Assembly (NCBI GenBank): GCA_009377535.1
Contig: WHTV01000006.1
Location: 1-64,000 of the forward strand
Direction: 5' to 3'
DNA: 64,000 nucleotides
Source of the DNA: Kiloniellaceae bacterium
GTDB taxonomy: Bacteria > Pseudomonadota > Alphaproteobacteria > Kiloniellales > Kiloniellaceae
Both the position numbers and the translations under genes were made by a program. Numbering within the stretch: the stretch's first letter is position 1; the number at the start of each line of letters is the position of its first letter. Shown here one piece after another: positions 28,691-40,774 of this stretch. The notes under the pieces were generated by a model that was not told where the DNA came from, did no database searches, and saw nothing but the letters and a program-made list of their open reading frames with translations.

Positions 28691-29911
28691 ATGCGCCGAG
28701 TTGTCGTCACCGGATTGGGCATCGTCTCCAGCATCGGCAACAACAGGGCCGAGGTGGTCGACGCCCTGAAAGCCGGCCGTTCGGGTATCGAGTTTTGCGA
28801 TACCTACGCGGAAATGGGCTTTCGCAGCCACGTGCACGGATCGCTAAAGGTCGACCTGGACGCCCACGTCGACCGCAAGCTGCGCCGTTTCATGGGCGAC
28901 GGGGCGGCCTACAACTATGTCGCCATGCAGGAAGCCATCGCCGACGCCGGCCTCACCGAGGCGGAGGTCTCGCACGAGCGCAGCGGCATCGTCATGGGCT
29001 CCGGCGGCCCTTCGACCTCCAATCAGGTCGAGGCCGCCGACTTGGCGCGCAGCAAGGGCCCCAGGCGGGTCGGCCCCTACATGGTGCCGCGCTGCATGTC
29101 GTCGACCAACTCGGCAAACATCGCCACCGCCTTCAAGATCAAAGGTCTCAGCTACTCGATCTCCTCGGCCTGTTCGACCTCCGCCCACTGCATCGGCAAC
29201 GGCAGCGAGCTGATCCAGATGGGCAAGCAGGATGTCGTCTTTGCCGGCGGCGGCGAGGAGTTGCACTGGACCCTGAGCGTGCTGTTCGACGCCATGGGCG
29301 CCCTTTCCAGCGGCTACAACGACGCCCCGGCGCGCGCCAGCCGCGCCTACGACCGCGACCGCGACGGCTTCGTGATCTCCGGCGGCGGCGGCGTGGTGGT
29401 GCTGGAGGAGCTGGAACACGCCAAAGCACGCGGCGCCAAGATCTATGGCGAGGTCGCAGGCTACGCGGCGACCTCCGACGGCGCCGACATGGTGGCGCCC
29501 TCCGGCGAGGGCGCGGCGCGCTGCATGCGCCTGGCCATGCAGAGTCTCGGCAACACGCCGGTCGACTACATCAATGCCCACGGCACCTCGACACCGGTCG
29601 GCGACATCATCGAGTTGAAGGCGATCCGCGAGGCCTTCGGCGCCGACATGCCGCGGGTTTCCTCCACCAAGTCGCTGACGGGCCATTCCCAGGGCGCAAC
29701 GGGCGTGCACGAGGCGATCTATTCCCTGCTGATGATGGACAACGCCTTCGTCGCCGCCTCCGCGAATATCGAGAATCTCGATCCCGAAGCCGACGGCATG
29801 CCGATCGTCCGCGCGCTGGAAGAGAACGTCCAATTGAATTGCGTCATGTCCAACAGCTTCGGCTTCGGTGGCACCAACGCCAGCCTCGCCTTCAAGCGTT
29901 TCGACGGATAA
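28691..29911 (+). CDS. fabB: 3-oxoacyl-ACP synthase I
   Basis: Condensing enzyme that elongates the cis-unsaturated acyl-ACP made by FabA. The 406-residue thiolase-fold protein has the active-site cysteine in [14 protein letters not shown] and the two histidines in [11 protein letters not shown] and [12 protein letters not shown], giving the Cys-His-His triad of FabB/FabF. It ends in the glycine-rich [14 protein letters not shown] loop. Paired with fabA it is almost certainly FabB rather than FabF. It begins [16 protein letters not shown] at ATG 28691, 89 bases after fabA. Confidence 0.97.
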   Translation: MRRVVVTGLGIVSSIGNNRAEVVDALKAGRSGIEFCDTYAEMGFRSHVHGSLKVDLDAHVDRKLRRFMGDGAAYNYVAMQEAIADAGLTEAEVSHERSGIVMGSGGPSTSNQVEAADLARSKGPRRVGPYMVPRCMSSTNSANIATAFKIKGLSYSISSACSTSAHCIGNGSELIQMGKQDVVFAGGGEELHWTLSVLFDAMGALSSGYNDAPARASRAYDRDRDGFVISGGGGVVVLEELEHAKARGAKIYGEVAGYAATSDGADMVAPSGEGAARCMRLAMQSLGNTPVDYINAHGTSTPVGDIIELKAIREAFGADMPRVSSTKSLTGHSQGATGVHEAIYSLLMMDNAFVAASANIENLDPEADGMPIVRALEENVQLNCVMSNSFGFGGTNASLAFKRFDG

Positions 29912-29931
29912 CGGGGCAGGCAAGGGGGAAA

Positions 29932-30735
29932 ATGGCAGGGTTGATGGCCGGTAAGCGCGGCCTGATCATGGGGGTGGCCAACGACCACTCCATCGCTTGG
30001 GGCATGGCGCAGGCTCTGCATCGTCAGGGCGCTGAACTGGCCTTTACCTATCAGGGCGCGGCTTTCGAGCGGCGCGTGCGGCCGCTCGCCGAATCCGCGG
30101 GCTCCAATCTGGTGCTGCCTTGCGACGTCGAGGACGAATCCGAGGTCGCCAGCGTTTTCGCCAGGCTGGGGGAGGTCTGGGGCTCGCTCGACTTCGTGGT
30201 CCACGCCATCGCCTACTCCGACAAGGAGGAGCTGAAAGGGCGCTACCTCAACACCAGCCGCGCCAACTTCCGGCGCACCCTGGCGATCTCCTGCTACTCC
30301 TTCACGTCGGTAGCGCGCGAGGCGGCCCCGCTGATGCCGAACGGCGGCAGCCTGATCACGCTGTCCTACCTGGGCGCCGAGCGGGTCACCCCGAACTACA
30401 ACGTCATGGGCGTCGCCAAGGCCGCGCTGGAAGCCAGCGTGCGCTACCTCGCCGTCGATCTAGGCGCGCAGGGCATCCGCGTCAACGCCATCTCGGCCGG
30501 ACCGATGCGCACCCTGGCCGGTTCGGCCATCGGCGACGCGCGCTTCGTGTTCGGCTGGAACCGTGACCACGCGCCGCTGAAGCGCAACGTGCTGCTGGAG
30601 GAGGTCGGCTCGTCTGGCCTCTACCTCGCCTCCGACCTGTCGCAGGGCGTAACCGGCGAGGTACATCATGTCGACGGCGGCTACAACATCGTCGGCATTC
30701 CTTCGCCCGGCCGCATGACCCGGCCCAGCGAATAG
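29932..30735 (+). CDS. fabI: Enoyl-ACP reductase (NADH) FabI
   Basis: Last reductive step of each fatty-acid elongation cycle; target of triclosan in other bacteria. From ATG 29932 the product is 267 residues, starting [20 protein letters not shown], with the characteristic SIAWGMA glycine-poor cofactor loop of FabI. The catalytic pair is Y-x6-K in [15 protein letters not shown] with the upstream tyrosine in [20 protein letters not shown] just before the ATG is the ribosome site. It closes the fabA-fabB-fabI operon and converges on the phosphodiesterase gene with 6 bases between stops. Confidence 0.97.
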   Translation: MAGLMAGKRGLIMGVANDHSIAWGMAQALHRQGAELAFTYQGAAFERRVRPLAESAGSNLVLPCDVEDESEVASVFARLGEVWGSLDFVVHAIAYSDKEELKGRYLNTSRANFRRTLAISCYSFTSVAREAAPLMPNGGSLITLSYLGAERVTPNYNVMGVAKAALEASVRYLAVDLGAQGIRVNAISAGPMRTLAGSAIGDARFVFGWNRDHAPLKRNVLLEEVGSSGLYLASDLSQGVTGEVHHVDGGYNIVGIPSPGRMTRPSE

Positions 30736-30741
30736 AGCGCT

Positions 30742-31542
30742 TCAGCCGTCCAAGCCCGCGAGCAGCAGGTCCGGACGGTCCGTAATGAGGCAGTCGACGC
30801 CCTTGTCGAGCAGCCGACGGCCGGCGCGCACGCCATTGACCGTATAGACCGCAAAGGCATAGCCCGCCGCCTTCACCGCCGCGACATCGGCGCGGCGGGT
30901 GCGCTGCCAGTCGAGATGCAACGAGGCGCACTCCAGCGCGGCCATGGCCTGGCGCCAGTCCCTGGGGAATCCCCCGGCAAGGAGCCCGCGCGGCCAGTGC
31001 GGTGCGACGCGCTGGGCGACCGCCAGCGACGCGCGCTCGAAGCTGCTGATCAGCGGCGGCAGGCGATCCTGCGGCCAGAGCGCCAGCATCCGGGTCAGCG
31101 CGAGCTCGGCCGTCTCTGCGGCGAGGCCGGCGGTCGGCTTGATCTCCACATTGGGGGTGAGGCCGAGTTCCAAGAGGCAGGCGACGGTATCCTCCAGGGA
31201 GGGCACCCGGCAGTCGGCCCGTCCAACGAAGCGCCGACCGTCCCTCAGCCCGTACCTGCGTGCGAAGCCGAGCGAGGCGTCGAGGCCGCGCACCTTGGCG
31301 AAGGGCGTCTTCGCCATCGCGCCCTTCACGCCGGTGGTACGCTGCAGGGTGTCGTCATGGAACAGCACCGGCTCGCCGTCGGCGGTCAGCATGACGTCGA
31401 ATTCGACCCAGCGGGCGCCGGCGGCGGCGGCCGCCTTCATGGAGGAAAGAGTGTTCTCCGGCGCCAGGGCCTTGGCACCGCGGTGGCCCATGATCCTGGG
31501 CAGCCGCAAGGGCGGCAAAGAAAAAGCCGGCGGAGAGGTCAT
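30742..31542 (-). CDS. ugpQ: Glycerophosphodiester phosphodiesterase
   Basis: Cleaves glycerophosphodiesters to glycerol-3-phosphate and an alcohol. The TIM-barrel GDPD motifs are present: MGHRGAKALAPENTLSSM, VEFDVMLTADGEPVLFHDDT, NVEIKPTAG, and the C-terminal AVYTVNGVRAGRRLLDKGVD with DCLITDRPD. Length is 266 residues from ATG 31542. That ATG lies in the loop of the pnp terminator, so the real start may be ATG 31491 (249 residues, starting MGHRGAK). No signal peptide is seen, so the enzyme is cytoplasmic. It follows pnp on the same strand. Confidence 0.9.
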   Translation of the reverse strand: MTSPPAFSLPPLRLPRIMGHRGAKALAPENTLSSMKAAAAAGARWVEFDVMLTADGEPVLFHDDTLQRTTGVKGAMAKTPFAKVRGLDASLGFARRYGLRDGRRFVGRADCRVPSLEDTVACLLELGLTPNVEIKPTAGLAAETAELALTRMLALWPQDRLPPLISSFERASLAVAQRVAPHWPRGLLAGGFPRDWRQAMAALECASLHLDWQRTRRADVAAVKAAGYAFAVYTVNGVRAGRRLLDKGVDCLITDRPDLLLAGLDG

Positions 31543-31566
31543 GTCGCCATCACCCCGCCGCCGGCT
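31515..31566 (-). terminator. Intrinsic terminator of pnp, overlapping the ugpQ start
   Basis: Perfect 9-bp stem AGCCGGCGG/CCGCCGGCT (31558-31566 with 31525-31533), 24-base loop, followed on the minus strand by TTTTTCTTTG (31524-31515). It begins 27 bases after the pnp stop. The upstream ugpQ ATG (31542) falls inside the loop and the T-run encodes its residues 6-9. Confidence 0.65.
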
Positions 31567-31592
31567 CCGTCGTTCGGCTTTGCGAAAGGACC

Positions 31593-33701
31593 TTAGCTGG
31601 CCTTGGCCTCGAGGTCCTCGCCGGTGTCCTGATTCACGCGCTTCATGGACAGCTTCACCTTGCCGCGGTCCATGCCGATGCACTTCACCTTCACGGCGTC
31701 GCCTTCCTTCACCACGTCGGCGACGGTGTTGACGCGCTCGGACGCCAGCTCGCTGATGTGGACCAGACCGTCACGCGGCCCGAGGAAGTTCACAAAGGCG
31801 CCGAAGTCGACCACCTTCACGACCTTGCCGCTGTAGATCTCGCCGATCTCCGGCTCCGCCACGATCGACCTGATCCAGTCGAGCGCCGCCTCCGCCTTAT
31901 CCTGATCGACCGCCGACACCTTCACGGTGCCATCGTCCTCGATGTCGATTTTGGCGCCGGTTTCTTCGCAGATCTCGCGGATCACCTTGCCGCCAGTGCC
32001 AATCACGTCGCGGATCTTGTCCTTGGGAATGTTGATCACGGTGATGCGCGGCGCGTTCTCCGACACGCCTTCGCGGGCCGAGGTGAGCGCCTTGTTCATC
32101 TCGCCGAGGATGTGCATGCGGCCGTCACGCGCCTGGTTGAGCGCGACTTCCATGATCTCCTTGGTGATCGAGGTGATCTTGATGTCCATCTGCAGCGAGG
32201 TGATGCCGGTCGCCGTGCCGGCCACCTTGAAGTCCATGTCGCCGAGATGATCCTCGTCGCCGAGGATGTCCGACAGCACGGCGAAGTCGTCGCCCTCTTT
32301 GATCAGGCCCATGGCGATACCGGCTACCGGCCGGGCCAGCGGCACGCCGGCGTCCATCAGCGACAGTGAGGCGCCGCAGACCGTCGCCATCGAGGACGAG
32401 CCGTTGGACTCGGTGATCTCGGAGACCACGCGGATGGTGTAGGGGAAGTCCTCCTTGGCCGGCAGCAGCGGGCGCACGGCGCGCCAGGCCAGCTTGCCGT
32501 GGCCGATCTCGCGGCGGCCCGGAGCCAGGCGGAAGCTGCACTCACCCACCGAGTAGGGCGGGAAGTTGTAGTGCAGCATGAAGTGTTCGCGGTAGCTGCC
32601 TTCCAGGGAGTCGACGAGCTGCTCGTCCTGGCCAGTACCCAGCGTGGTGGTGACCAGCGCCTGGGTCTCGCCACGGGTGAACAGGGCCGAGCCGTGGGTC
32701 AGCGGCAACACGCCGACCTGGGACACGATCGGCCGGATGTCCTTGGTGGTGCGGCCGTCGATGCGCTTGCCGGTCTTCAGGATGCCGCCGCGTACGACCT
32801 CGCTTTCGAGCGCCTTGAACAGACCGGAAGCGTGCTCCTTTTCCGCATCGGTGAGGGGCTCGCCGGCAGCCTCGCGCACGGCGGCCACCTTGGCCTGGCG
32901 GGCCAGCTTGTTGACTTCGGTGTAGGCCTCGGCCAGCTGCTCGATGACGCCACCGGCGACCAACTTGTCTCTGACCTGTGCGATCTCGGGCGCCGGCGGC
33001 GGCACGTCGCGCGGCTCCTTCGCGCAACGTTCGGCCAGCGCGATGATGCAGTCGATGACCGGGCCCATCTGCTCGTGGCCGAAATTCACGGCCCCCAGCA
33101 TGATGTCCTCGGGGAGCTCCTGAGCCTCCGATTCCACCATCAGTACGCCGTCGCGGGTGCCGGCGAGAATGAGATCCAGCGAGGAATCCCCCATCTCGTC
33201 CATCAGCGGATTGAGGATGTACTGGCCGTCCTTGTAGCCGACGCGGGCGGCGCCGATCGGGCCGAGGAACGGCAGACCGGAAATGGTCAGCGCGGCAGAG
33301 GCACCGACCATGGCGACGATATCCGGGTCGTTCTCCAGGTCGTGGCTCAGAACGGTGCAGATCACCTGCGTCTCGTTCTTGTAGCCCTTGGCGAAGAGCG
33401 GACGGATCGGGCGGTCGATGAGGCGAGAGACCAGGGTCTCCTTCTCGGAGGGACGACCCTCGCGCTTGAAAAAACCGCCCGGAATCTTGCCGGCGGCGAA
33501 GGTCTTTTCCTGGTAGTTCACGGTGAGCGGGAAGAAATCCATGCCCGGCCGGGGCGAGGATTCGCCGACCGCGGTGCAGAGCACCACGGTGTCGCCGTAG
33601 GTTGCCAGCACGGCGCCATTTGCCTGGCGCGCAATGCGGCCGGTTTCCAGGGTCAGCTTGCGACCGCCCCACTCGATTTCCTGCTTATGAATATCAAACA
33701 T
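31593..33701 (-). CDS. pnp: Polyribonucleotide nucleotidyltransferase (PNPase)
   Basis: Phosphorolytic 3'-5' exoribonuclease of the RNA degradosome. The 702-residue protein has two RNase PH domains (first with [20 protein letters not shown], second with [19 protein letters not shown] and [20 protein letters not shown]), an intervening helical domain, a KH domain ([20 protein letters not shown]) and an S1 domain ([20 protein letters not shown]). Complete and normal in size. It follows rpsO across a 288-base spacer with three strong hairpins, the arrangement in which PNPase autoregulation occurs in Escherichia coli. Confidence 0.98.
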   Translation of the reverse strand: MFDIHKQEIEWGGRKLTLETGRIARQANGAVLATYGDTVVLCTAVGESSPRPGMDFFPLTVNYQEKTFAAGKIPGGFFKREGRPSEKETLVSRLIDRPIRPLFAKGYKNETQVICTVLSHDLENDPDIVAMVGASAALTISGLPFLGPIGAARVGYKDGQYILNPLMDEMGDSSLDLILAGTRDGVLMVESEAQELPEDIMLGAVNFGHEQMGPVIDCIIALAERCAKEPRDVPPPAPEIAQVRDKLVAGGVIEQLAEAYTEVNKLARQAKVAAVREAAGEPLTDAEKEHASGLFKALESEVVRGGILKTGKRIDGRTTKDIRPIVSQVGVLPLTHGSALFTRGETQALVTTTLGTGQDEQLVDSLEGSYREHFMLHYNFPPYSVGECSFRLAPGRREIGHGKLAWRAVRPLLPAKEDFPYTIRVVSEITESNGSSSMATVCGASLSLMDAGVPLARPVAGIAMGLIKEGDDFAVLSDILGDEDHLGDMDFKVAGTATGITSLQMDIKITSITKEIMEVALNQARDGRMHILGEMNKALTSAREGVSENAPRITVINIPKDKIRDVIGTGGKVIREICEETGAKIDIEDDGTVKVSAVDQDKAEAALDWIRSIVAEPEIGEIYSGKVVKVVDFGAFVNFLGPRDGLVHISELASERVNTVADVVKEGDAVKVKCIGMDRGKVKLSMKRVNQDTGEDLEAKAS

Positions 33702-33798
33702 GCTTATTAGGTCCTTCCAACCTGTCGCTTGCCTAACCGACGCACCCAGATGGCGGCGTCAGCGCGTGCCGTAATGCAAAGCGCCGGACCCGCGCAAA

Positions 33799-33834
33799 GG
33801 GCGTCCTGACCGGGGAAAGTTCCCCCGGACGCCC
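33799..33834 (-). promoter_or_regulatory. Strong hairpin in the pnp leader (possible RNase III site)
   Basis: GGGCGTCC (33799-33806) pairs with GGACGCCC (33827-33834) and CGGGG with CCCCG inside it. It lies about 100 bases upstream of the pnp ATG. In E. coli a hairpin at this place is cut by RNase III and lets PNPase shut off its own mRNA. Confidence 0.5.
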
Positions 33835-33920
33835 CTTACGTCGGCCCGGCCCTCAAAAGACCATCGTGCCGGCACATCCACGATGTCGCTTACCTTCATG
33901 CCATCCAATCGTCCCACCCG

Positions 33921-33961
33921 CGCGGTATCCTTGCCGGCGCTGGGGCCGGCGGGGTACCGCG
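33921..33961 (-). promoter_or_regulatory. Second rpsO-pnp intergenic hairpin
   Basis: CGCGGTA (33921-33927) pairs with TACCGCG (33955-33961), with an inner GCCGGC/GCCGGC helix. No T-run. It could be an RNase III substrate or part of a two-step terminator. Confidence 0.45.
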
Positions 33962-33965
33962 ACAA

Positions 33966-33986
33966 GGGGATCTTCCATGGATCCCC
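33966..33986 (-). terminator. Hairpin directly after rpsO
   Basis: GGGGATC (33966-33972) and GATCCCC (33980-33986) form a perfect 7-bp stem with a 7-base loop, starting 3 bases after the rpsO stop. Only a short TTG follows, so termination would be partial. Confidence 0.5.
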
Positions 33987-33989
33987 GCC

Positions 33990-34259
33990 TTAGCGGCGCA
34001 GACCTAAGCGCTGGATCAAGGCGTCGTAGCGCGCCTTTTCCTTGCCCTTCACATAGTCCAGCAGGCGCCGGCGCTGGCCGACCATGACCAAGAGGCCGCG
34101 GCGCGAGTGGAAATCCTTGCTGTGCGTCTTGAGGTGCTCGGTGAGGTTCGAGATCCGCTCCGAGAGGATTGCGACCTGAACTTCCGGCGAGCCGGTGTCA
34201 CCCTCGTGGGTGCCATACTCTTGAACCAGCGCAGTCTTGCGCTCGGCAGTGATCGACAT
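33990..34259 (-). CDS. rpsO: 30S ribosomal protein S15
   Basis: Binds 16S rRNA early in assembly. The 89-residue protein begins [20 protein letters not shown] and carries the conserved [22 protein letters not shown] and [20 protein letters not shown] blocks, ending LIQRLGLRR. Length is standard. It lies 17 bases downstream of truB and is followed by hairpins before pnp. Confidence 0.98.
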   Translation of the reverse strand: MSITAERKTALVQEYGTHEGDTGSPEVQVAILSERISNLTEHLKTHSKDFHSRRGLLVMVGQRRRLLDYVKGKEKARYDALIQRLGLRR

Positions 34260-34276
34260 CGCGATGTCTCCAATAA

Positions 34277-35215
34277 CTAAAGGTTCAGAACCCGAACCGG
34301 ATGAAGTTCGCCTGCTTCATAACGGACCAGCGCCACCGGCTTGCCGCCGGCTGTGGTAAAGACGATGGATCCGTTGCTGAGCTCGCTGATGCGATCGCGG
34401 TTGGCGCGCGCCACCATGGACACGGCCTGCCCGCAACGCAGGCGGTTCGCCTCGGTTTCGGAAAGAGCCAGCGCCGGGATGTCGTCCAGCGCAGTCTCCA
34501 CCGGGAGCACCTGCTCCAAGGCGGCGGGACTATGCCCCATCGATTCCAGGGAATCCAGCAAAATCGCGTCGGCTTCCGTGAACGGCCCTACGGTTAATCG
34601 CCGCAACTCTACGATGTGGGCGACGGTTCCGGTCGCCCGCCCCAGATCGCGCGCCAGGGAGCGCATATAGGTTCCCTTGCCGCAGTGCACCTCGAAGACA
34701 GCGTGATCGCGGTCCGGCATCGCCTCCAGGGTGATGGCATGCACCATCACCTTGCGCGCCTGCAATGCGAAGTCGGTCTGGGCGCGGGCCAGGTCGTAGG
34801 CCCGTCGGCCGCCCACCTTGATGGCGGAGTAGATCGGCGGGATCTGGTCGATCTCCCCAGTGAAGCCGGCCAGCACGGCGGCGATCTCGGCCGCGTCGGG
34901 GCGGTGCGGATGGGTCTCGATGACCTTGCCTTCGGCGTCGTCGGTCTCCGTCGCCTCGCCCCAGCGCAGGGTGAAACGGTAGCTCTTCCGCCCGTCCATC
35001 ACGTAGGAGACGGTCTTGGTCGCCTCGCCGAGGGCGATGGGCAGCAGGCCGCTGGCCAGCGGGTCGAGGGTACCACCGTGGCCAACCTTGCGCGGCCGCA
35101 GGATGCGGCGCACGCGGCCGACCACTTGCGTCGAGGTGAGGCCGAGCGGCTTGTCGATGACGATCCAGCCGTTGACCGGCGGCAGCTTATCGGAGGCGGC
35201 GGCCTTATTGGGCAT
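34277..35215 (-). CDS. truB: tRNA pseudouridine-55 synthase
   Basis: Makes pseudouridine 55 in the T loop of most tRNAs. The 312-residue protein starts [20 protein letters not shown] at ATG 35215; the gene overlaps the rbfA stop by 11 bases. The catalytic aspartate is in [21 protein letters not shown], followed by [18 protein letters not shown] and [14 protein letters not shown]. The C-terminal PUA-like part ends [17 protein letters not shown]. Part of the nusA-infB-rbfA-truB-rpsO-pnp arrangement. Confidence 0.97.
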   Translation of the reverse strand: MPNKAAASDKLPPVNGWIVIDKPLGLTSTQVVGRVRRILRPRKVGHGGTLDPLASGLLPIALGEATKTVSYVMDGRKSYRFTLRWGEATETDDAEGKVIETHPHRPDAAEIAAVLAGFTGEIDQIPPIYSAIKVGGRRAYDLARAQTDFALQARKVMVHAITLEAMPDRDHAVFEVHCGKGTYMRSLARDLGRATGTVAHIVELRRLTVGPFTEADAILLDSLESMGHSPAALEQVLPVETALDDIPALALSETEANRLRCGQAVSMVARANRDRISELSNGSIVFTTAGGKPVALVRYEAGELHPVRVLNL

Positions 35216-35681
35216 CGGGCCCGCCCTCGGGCGCGCCGTCGTCCGCATCGTCCGCCTCCGCCTCGACGTCCTGGACCACCCTGGGGTGGTGCAGCAGGGC
35301 GTTAATGCGGGCCGCCTCGTCGAAGGAGTGGTCGGCCTGAAACGACAGCCGCGGGGTATAGCGCAGTTGCACTTCCTGGGAGAGCTGGCTGCGCAGGAAG
35401 CCCGCGGCGTGGTTCAGCGCTTCGATCACCTTCGCGAGATCACCGCCGCCGAGCGGCACCACGAAGGCGGTGGCGCTCTTGAGGTCAGGGCTGATGCGCA
35501 CCTCGGTCACCGTCAGGTTGGTCGCGGCGAGCTGTGGATCGCGCAGATCGCCGCGCGTCAGCAGGCGCGCCAGCGCATGGCGCAGCTCCTCGCCGACCCG
35601 CAGCTGACGCTGGCTTTTGCTTTGGCTGGATCCCTGTGAGGACGCCTTGGCGCGCCCCTTGGCGCTTCGCGAATGAGCCAT
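35205..35681 (-). CDS. rbfA: 30S ribosome-binding factor A
   Basis: KH-fold factor for late 30S maturation and 16S 5'-end processing. The 158-residue protein has a basic serine-rich N-terminal extension (about 1-25), then QRQLRVGEELRHALARLLTR, VRISPDLKSATAFVVPLG and LRYTPRLSFQADHSFDEAAR, the RbfA core. The C terminus is acidic (EADDADDGAPEGG). It lies 82 bases after infB and overlaps truB. Confidence 0.96.
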   Translation of the reverse strand: MAHSRSAKGRAKASSQGSSQSKSQRQLRVGEELRHALARLLTRGDLRDPQLAATNLTVTEVRISPDLKSATAFVVPLGGGDLAKVIEALNHAAGFLRSQLSQEVQLRYTPRLSFQADHSFDEAARINALLHHPRVVQDVEAEADDADDGAPEGGPDAQ

Positions 35682-35763
35682 ATCACATTTCCGGCCCGAG
35701 GATCAGACCCCGGTTCGGGCTGTGGACCGGCAACGCCACCGGCGCCGGGCCCGCAAGCCGAAC

Positions 35764-38358
35764 CTAGAGTTCGCGGGCGATTTCCTCGATCTCGTAGCAC
35801 TCGATCTGGTCGCCGACCTGGATGTCGGTGTAGTTCTCGAAGGCCATGCCGCACTCGTAGCCGTCTCTCACTTCCCGCACCTCGTCCTTGAAGCGCCGCA
35901 GCGTCTTCAGGGTGCCGGCGTGAACAACCACGTTGTCGCGCAGCAGGCGCACCTTGGCGCCGCGCTTGACGACACCCTCGGTCACCATGCAGCCGGCCAC
36001 CTTGCCGACCTTGGAGTTCGTGAACACTTGGCGGATTTCCGCGTAGCCCAGGAAGTTCTCCTGTTGCTTGGGCGCCAGCAGGCCGCTCATGGCCGCCTTC
36101 ACGTCGTCGACCACGTTGTAGATGATCGAGTAATAGCGGATGTCGACGCCGTCGCGCCGCGCCATCTGGCGCGCCTGCGGATTGGCGCGCACGTTGAAGG
36201 CGATGATCATGGCCCCGGTGGCATTCGCCAGAGTGACGTCCGACTCGTTGATGCCGCCGACACCGCTGTGCAGCACGCGCACCTTGACCTCGTCGGTGCC
36301 CAGCTTCTCGAAGGAACTGACGATGGCTTCCATCGAGCCGTGCACGTCCGACTTGACGACGACGGGCAACTCGGAGGCTACACCCTCCTTGATACGGCTC
36401 ATCATCTGCTCCAGCGTGCCGCGGCCGGTGGAGGCGATCTCCTTCTCGCGCCGGCTGCGCTGGCGGTACTCGGCGATCTCGCGGGCGCGGCCCTCGTTCT
36501 CCATCACCGTGAAGTCGTCGCCCGCCAGCGGCGTGCCGTTGAGGCCGAGCACCTCGACCGGCGTGGCCGGACCGGCTTCCAGAATCTGCTCGTCGCGCTC
36601 GTTCACCAGGGCACGCACGCGGCCCCACTCGCCGCCGGCGACGAAGATGTCGCCGACCTTCAAGGTGCCGCGCTGGACCAGCACGGTGGCGACCGAGCCG
36701 CGGCCGCGCTCAAGCTTGGCCTCGATGATGACGCCTTCGGCGGGACGCTTGGGATTGGCCGTCAGCTCCAGCACTTCCGACTGCAGCAGGATGGCCTCCT
36801 CGAGCTTGTCGAGGTTGGTCTTCTTCAGCGCCGAAACTTCGATGGCGAGGAGATCGCCGCCGAGATCCTCGGTGATCAGCTCGTGCTGCAGCAGCTCCTG
36901 CTTCACCCGGGCGACGTCGGCGCCCGGCTTGTCGATCTTGTTGATCGCCACGATGATCGGCACCTGGGCGGCTTTGGCGTGGTTGATCGCCTCCACCGTC
37001 TGCTCCTTGATGCCGTCGTCGGCGGCCACCACCAGCACCACGATATCGGTCACCGTGGCACCGCGCAGGCGCATTTCGGTGAAGGCGGCGTGGCCCGGGG
37101 TGTCGATGAAAGTGATGCGGTCGCCCGAAGCGAGGCGCACCTGGTAGGCGCCGATGTGTTGGGTAATGCCGCCAGCCTCGCCGGAGACCACGTCGGTGGC
37201 GCGCAGGGCATCGAGCAGCGAGGTCTTACCGTGGTCGACGTGGCCCATGATGGTGACCACCGGCGGCCGCGGCATCAGCTCCTCGGCACGGTCGTCGGCG
37301 CCACGCATGCCAATTTCCACGTCGGCGGCGGACACGCGCTTTGCCTTGTGGCCGAATTCCTCGACCACCAGCTCTGCCGTATCGGCGTCGATCGGCTGGT
37401 TGATGGTTGCCATGACCCCCATTTTCATCAAGGATTTTACGACTTCGGCGCCGCGCGCGGCCATACGGTTGGCCAGATCCTGCACGGTCATCACCTCGGG
37501 GATCACCACCTCGCGCACCACCTTCAGGGGCGGCTGATGCGGCTGTTGGCCGGCGGCGCGCATTTGCTTCTCGCGCTGGCGCTTCATCGCCGCCAATGAG
37601 CGCTGACGGCCTTCCTGGCCGTCGAGGGCCTGGTTGATGGTCAGCTTGCCGGCGCGGCGGCGCGGTTCCCCGCGGGTGCGCGCAGGCGCCTTCGGCGGAA
37701 CCACGGGACCGCCCTTACGCGCCTTGGCGCGGGCCAGCGAGTCGTCATCCTCAGCCGATTCTCCCGCCTTGGCGGCAGGACCAGGACGCGCCCGGTCCCT
37801 GCCGGCGCCGGGCGCACTGCCCGGCACGCCCGCCGTGTCCACCTCGACAGCGGGCGCTCCTGCGGCGGCCGTGCCCGGCTCGGGTGCGGACTCGGCTGCC
37901 AGCTTGCGGGCCTCGGCTTCCTCGGCCTCGCGAAGCGCGCGCTCTGCGGCATCACGCTTGGCTTGCGCGGCGCGGACCACGGCCTCCTCGGCCTCGCGCA
38001 CCTTGCGTGCGGCCTCTTCCTCGCGGGCAATCTCGAGGGCTCGCGCGCGGCTCGCGCGCTCCTCTGCGGAGAGCCGTCGGGCAGGTTTGTCCTCGACCTC
38101 GGGCAGGGGGGCCGGCGTCGGCGCCTCGGACAGCGCCGCTTCGGCCTCGGCCGCCGCTTCGGTCACTTCCTTCATGCTTCCCGTGGAGCCGCGCTCGAAA
38201 GTGCGGCTACGCTTCACCTCGACCGTGACCGCTTTGGAGCGGCCATGGCTGAAGCTCTGGCGCACCTGGCCGGTTTCGACCGTCTTCTTCAGTTGCAGCT
38301 TCCCCGGTTGGCTCAGCTTCAACGGCCGCTTGGCTTCTGGTTCCTTGCTCGTCGTCAT
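35764..38358 (-). CDS. infB: Translation initiation factor IF-2
   Basis: GTPase that brings fMet-tRNA to the 30S subunit. The 864-residue protein has a long, charged, low-complexity N-terminal region with coiled-coil potential (runs of A, E and R, about 60-220), the IF2 N-domain ([20 protein letters not shown]), and the G domain: [23 protein letters not shown] and NKIDKPGAD. Domains II to IV follow, ending [20 protein letters not shown]. It lies 5 bases after the YlxR gene. Confidence 0.98.
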   Translation of the reverse strand: MTTSKEPEAKRPLKLSQPGKLQLKKTVETGQVRQSFSHGRSKAVTVEVKRSRTFERGSTGSMKEVTEAAAEAEAALSEAPTPAPLPEVEDKPARRLSAEERASRARALEIAREEEAARKVREAEEAVVRAAQAKRDAAERALREAEEAEARKLAAESAPEPGTAAAGAPAVEVDTAGVPGSAPGAGRDRARPGPAAKAGESAEDDDSLARAKARKGGPVVPPKAPARTRGEPRRRAGKLTINQALDGQEGRQRSLAAMKRQREKQMRAAGQQPHQPPLKVVREVVIPEVMTVQDLANRMAARGAEVVKSLMKMGVMATINQPIDADTAELVVEEFGHKAKRVSAADVEIGMRGADDRAEELMPRPPVVTIMGHVDHGKTSLLDALRATDVVSGEAGGITQHIGAYQVRLASGDRITFIDTPGHAAFTEMRLRGATVTDIVVLVVAADDGIKEQTVEAINHAKAAQVPIIVAINKIDKPGADVARVKQELLQHELITEDLGGDLLAIEVSALKKTNLDKLEEAILLQSEVLELTANPKRPAEGVIIEAKLERGRGSVATVLVQRGTLKVGDIFVAGGEWGRVRALVNERDEQILEAGPATPVEVLGLNGTPLAGDDFTVMENEGRAREIAEYRQRSRREKEIASTGRGTLEQMMSRIKEGVASELPVVVKSDVHGSMEAIVSSFEKLGTDEVKVRVLHSGVGGINESDVTLANATGAMIIAFNVRANPQARQMARRDGVDIRYYSIIYNVVDDVKAAMSGLLAPKQQENFLGYAEIRQVFTNSKVGKVAGCMVTEGVVKRGAKVRLLRDNVVVHAGTLKTLRRFKDEVREVRDGYECGMAFENYTDIQVGDQIECYEIEEIAREL

Positions 38359-38363
38359 ATCCT

Positions 38364-39092
38364 CTAGCGCTCACCTTCGGTTGGGCGCCCAACCTCGTTT
38401 GTTTGCATCGCCACGCCCCGCAACCCTGCGAGACGCTGCACTTCTCTTAACAGGCCTTCGGCGAAGCGACCCGGCGCAACGCCGACATGCACCGCCGCCT
38501 CGCGACCGACCGCCGCGCCCAGTTCCGCCGCGCCGCAGAACTGCAGGACCGCCATCTGAGGACCCACCGCGTGGGCAAGGGCCTGAATCTTATGTCTTCC
38601 GTCCTCGGCGGCGTCCGCCGCCTGGATCAGCAGGCCGACCTCGCCGGCACGCAATGCGGCCTTCACCTTCTCAAATCCTGCCGCCACAGCCCCGGCGCGG
38701 CGCGCCAGGCCCAGCAAATCGAGGCAGCGCCTGAGCGCCAAACTCTCCACCTGCCGCGCCAGATCGTCGGGCACACGCACTTGCCTCTTGGCCGCCTTGG
38801 CAAAGAGGTTCTTGGCGCAGGCTTTGGCCATCATATCCTGACGCGCCTGCAACCACAAACCCCGCCCTGGCAACCGTTCTGCCAGATCCGGTACCAGAGT
38901 GCCGTCCGGGCCGACCACGAAGCGCAGCAGCTGCGCCTTCGGCAGCACCAAACCGCTGGCCAGGCAGCGGCGCTGCGGCTCGGCGGGCATCGGCCCACTG
39001 CCGCGGCGGTGCTTGCCACCTGCCTGCCTGCCGGCCCCCTGCTCTCGGGCCGGGGGCGTGTCGCCGTCGGGACGGGCCGCTGTGCTTGCCAT
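38364..39092 (-). CDS. YlxR/DUF448-L7Ae fusion RNA-binding protein
   Basis: A 242-residue protein with an N-terminal YlxR domain ([37 protein letters not shown]) and a C-terminal ribosomal L7Ae-type domain ([35 protein letters not shown]). This fusion is usual between nusA and infB in alphaproteobacteria. It probably binds RNA and is linked to transcription-translation coupling, but its exact function is not known. The first 35 residues are low complexity. Spacers to nusA and infB are 5 bases each, so they are one operon. Confidence 0.93.
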   Translation of the reverse strand: MASTAARPDGDTPPAREQGAGRQAGGKHRRGSGPMPAEPQRRCLASGLVLPKAQLLRFVVGPDGTLVPDLAERLPGRGLWLQARQDMMAKACAKNLFAKAAKRQVRVPDDLARQVESLALRRCLDLLGLARRAGAVAAGFEKVKAALRAGEVGLLIQAADAAEDGRHKIQALAHAVGPQMAVLQFCGAAELGAAVGREAAVHVGVAPGRFAEGLLREVQRLAGLRGVAMQTNEVGRPTEGER

Positions 39093-39097
39093 TCCGG

Positions 39098-40744
<1,647 letters not shown>

Positions 40745-40774
40745 AGCTCGTTTCGTTCCCAAGAAGTCTCGTCG

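Noticed and set aside
30736-30741. Shared terminator between fabI and ugpQ
   Set aside because: The six bases between the two convergent stops leave no room, and I saw no clear hairpin with a T-run in the adjoining coding ends.
35722-37599. Long plus-strand frame opposite infB (625 codons)
   Set aside because: Composition is of antisense type (H, D, L, V rich) without motifs; infB fills the region.
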